Positions 8,452-9,357 of a stretch of 9,357 bases of DNA are shown here, in pieces (position 1 is the first letter of the stretch; each line of letters starts with the position of its first letter). The stretch is from Paracoccaceae bacterium (GTDB lineage: Bacteria; Pseudomonadota; Alphaproteobacteria; Rhodobacterales; Rhodobacteraceae), in the NCBI GenBank assembly GCA_007128995.1, contig SKWJ01000480.1, forward strand, positions 1 through 9,357, written 5' to 3'. The notes under the pieces were generated by a model. It had not been told where the DNA came from, made no database searches, and saw only the letters and a list, made by a program, of their open reading frames with translations. Position numbers and translations under genes: made by a program.

Positions 8452-8676
8452 TCAGTGAACGCTGACGGGGTGCATGTCGTTCTGACGGGCCATCACGAAG
8501 GCCGTTGTGCGGTCCGTGACCAGCGCGAGACGCTCACCTTCTTCATGATGTATGGCATAAAGATCGGTAACGCCGGGCAACTGGCTTCGAATTTCATCCG
8601 GTAATTCGCTGGCCTTTATGGGGCGGACATAAGCGATCGGACGCTCTGCATTTTGCAGCGGAAATTTGGTGTTCAT
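8452..8676 (-). CDS. DUF1150 family protein
   Basis: This 74-residue protein resembles the DUF1150 family, small alphaproteobacterial proteins often found next to Hsp20 genes. No function is established. The C-terminal half carries the recognisable pattern: LYAIHHEEGERLALVTDR (about 39-56), then FVMARQNDMHPVSVH (60-74). The ATG (8674-8676) overlaps the TGA of the Hsp20 gene as ATGA, and a purine-rich site (GAGGCGAGG) lies just upstream, inside the Hsp20 coding end. The frame stays open much further upstream, but that part runs across the Hsp20 gene and is not expected to be translated. Translational coupling and a shared heat-shock promoter suggest a role linked to the small heat-shock protein; this is inference. 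Confidence 0.85.
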   Translation of the reverse strand: MNTKFPLQNAERPIAYVRPIKASELPDEIRSQLPGVTDLYAIHHEEGERLALVTDRTTAFVMARQNDMHPVSVH

Positions 8677-9107
8677 CGTGATACCTCGCCTCTGTTTCTG
8701 GATATGGGGACAGTCTGGACCGTTTCTTCGGGTTCCTTGCGGATCAGGTCGATATGCAGCAATCCGTCTTGCAGGCACGCTTCGGCGACATCGACACCAT
8801 CGGCCAAAGCGAATGCACGCTGAAACTGTCGTGCGGCAATGCCTCGATGCAGAAACACCCGTTCGTCTTTTTCGGTATCCTGCTGCTGGCCACGCACAAT
8901 CAGTTGACGCCGCTCTATCGTAATTGCCAGGTCTTCTTCGCGGAACCCAGCGAGTGCGAGGGTGATGCGAAAGCTGTTCTGGCCTGTCACTTCTATATTG
9001 AATGGCGGATAACCATCGGTTCCCGCGCGCGCAGTGCGTTCCACCAGACGTTCCAACCTGTCGAACCCAAGAAGCAGCGGGTGCGACGGGAAGTTGAGTT
9101 TTGTCAT
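8673..9107 (-). CDS. Hsp20/alpha-crystallin small heat-shock protein (IbpA-like)
   Basis: This 144-residue protein is a small heat-shock protein of the alphaproteobacterial class A (IbpA-like) type, an ATP-independent holdase that binds unfolding proteins. A short N-terminal arm (1-32, LLLGFDRLERLVE) precedes the alpha-crystallin domain (about 33-125). Within that domain are YPPFNIE (33-39), LALAGFREEDL (50-60), FLHRGIAARQFQRAF (85-99) and the LQDGLL strand (112-117). The C-terminal VPI (133-135) is the [I/V]-x-[I/V] motif that links dimers into oligomers. The ATG (9105-9107) is preceded on the minus strand by an AAAGGG ribosome site. It is the first gene of a two-gene unit with DUF1150, overlapping it by 4 bp. 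Confidence 0.95.
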   Translation of the reverse strand: MTKLNFPSHPLLLGFDRLERLVERTARAGTDGYPPFNIEVTGQNSFRITLALAGFREEDLAITIERRQLIVRGQQQDTEKDERVFLHRGIAARQFQRAFALADGVDVAEACLQDGLLHIDLIRKEPEETVQTVPISRNRGEVSR

Positions 9108-9171
9108 CAGCGTAGCCCTTTCTTACAAGCGACATTGCTGCAGGCCCCGGTTTGGCGACCTGTCCTTCAAG

Positions 9172-9199
9172 ATATGGGGCAGATTTTGCCATCCACAAG
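9172..9199 (-). promoter_or_regulatory. Predicted sigma-32 (RpoH) promoter of hsp20-DUF1150
   Basis: On the minus strand, CTTGTGG (9199 down to 9193) and CCCCATAT (9179 down to 9172) are 13 bp apart. This is close to the heat-shock consensus CTTGAAA / CCCCATnT, with a full match in the -10 core. It would give a 5' leader of about 55-60 nt before the Hsp20 start. No CIRCE element is present here, so this unit appears to rely on RpoH rather than HrcA. Confidence 0.7.
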
Positions 9200-9291
9200 A
9201 GCATTGATTATCTTGCATGCCGGTTTCCGGGGTGAGCCAACGCCAGCGCGACGGCAAAAAGTGACCCTGGAACCCCGTGTTGACCCTTCTG

Positions 9292-9357
9292 ATGTCCGAC
9301 CAAACCTTCGGCGCGCTTTCAGGCAGAAAAGCTTCCGCTTATGTGGAACCAAACTGT
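9292..9357 (+). CDS. Possible 5' end of an unidentified gene, cut by window edge
   Basis: An open frame starting at ATG 9292 (GTG 9277 and TTG 9280 are alternative in-frame starts after a stop at 9262-9264) runs off the right edge with 22 codons: MSDQTFGALSG, then RKASAYVEPNC. I do not recognise the product. No convincing ribosome site is visible, and the fragment is too short for codon statistics. It would be divergent from hsp20. It may also be non-coding. Confidence 0.25.
   Translation, partial: MSDQTFGALSGRKASAYVEPNC

Noticed and set aside
8677..9204. Upstream extension of the DUF1150 frame to 250 codons
   Set aside because: The extra part overlaps the conserved Hsp20 gene in another frame, starts inside the predicted promoter region and has no similarity to known domains. 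The ATG at 8676 with ATGA overlap is a better start.
9167..9352. 61-codon minus-strand open frame upstream of hsp20
   Set aside because: Very basic, unstructured composition, no ribosome site, and it covers the RpoH-like promoter.

Overview
The window looks like a stretch of an alphaproteobacterial chromosome, most likely from the Rhodobacterales (Roseobacter/Rhodobacter group). This is inferred from the moderately high G+C, the groESL operon with a perfect CIRCE operator, the Hsp20 plus DUF1150 gene pair, and the style of the formate dehydrogenase operon. Genus and species cannot be fixed from the sequence alone. I see no mobile elements, tRNA or rRNA genes, or CRISPR arrays.

Left part (1-6185, all + strand): a membrane-bound, molybdenum-dependent formate dehydrogenase operon. 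It starts with the 3' two-thirds of the catalytic alpha subunit, cut by the window edge. Next come a four-cluster Fe-S beta subunit and a cytochrome b gamma subunit with a signal peptide. Downstream are an Mrp/ApbC-type Fe-S carrier ATPase, a 51-residue single-helix membrane peptide gene, and a secreted protein that joins a seven-repeat WD40 propeller to a class I cytochrome c. Gaps are short (13-14 bp), except for 75 bp before mrp, where two strong hairpins lie. A reasonable reading is that formate is oxidised by alpha, electrons pass through the beta clusters to haem b in gamma, and the accessory genes serve cluster loading, assembly or electron exit in the periplasm. The accessory roles are inferred.

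Middle part (6186-8395, + strand): the groES-groEL chaperonin operon. A TTGACA-type promoter is followed at once by a perfect CIRCE element, the binding site of the HrcA repressor. A strong hairpin with a short T-run closes the operon. A 9-bp perfect inverted repeat sits just upstream of the -35 box.

Right part (8452-9199, - strand): an Hsp20 small heat-shock protein gene and a DUF1150 gene overlap by 4 bp (ATGA). They are preceded by a close match to the sigma-32 (RpoH) heat-shock promoter. They converge on groESL, so this half of the window is a heat-shock cluster under two different stress controls. The last ~80 bp may hold the start of an unidentified + strand gene.

Most of the window is well understood. 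The least explained parts are the WD40-cytochrome c fusion and the micro-gene beside it, both inside the formate dehydrogenase operon.
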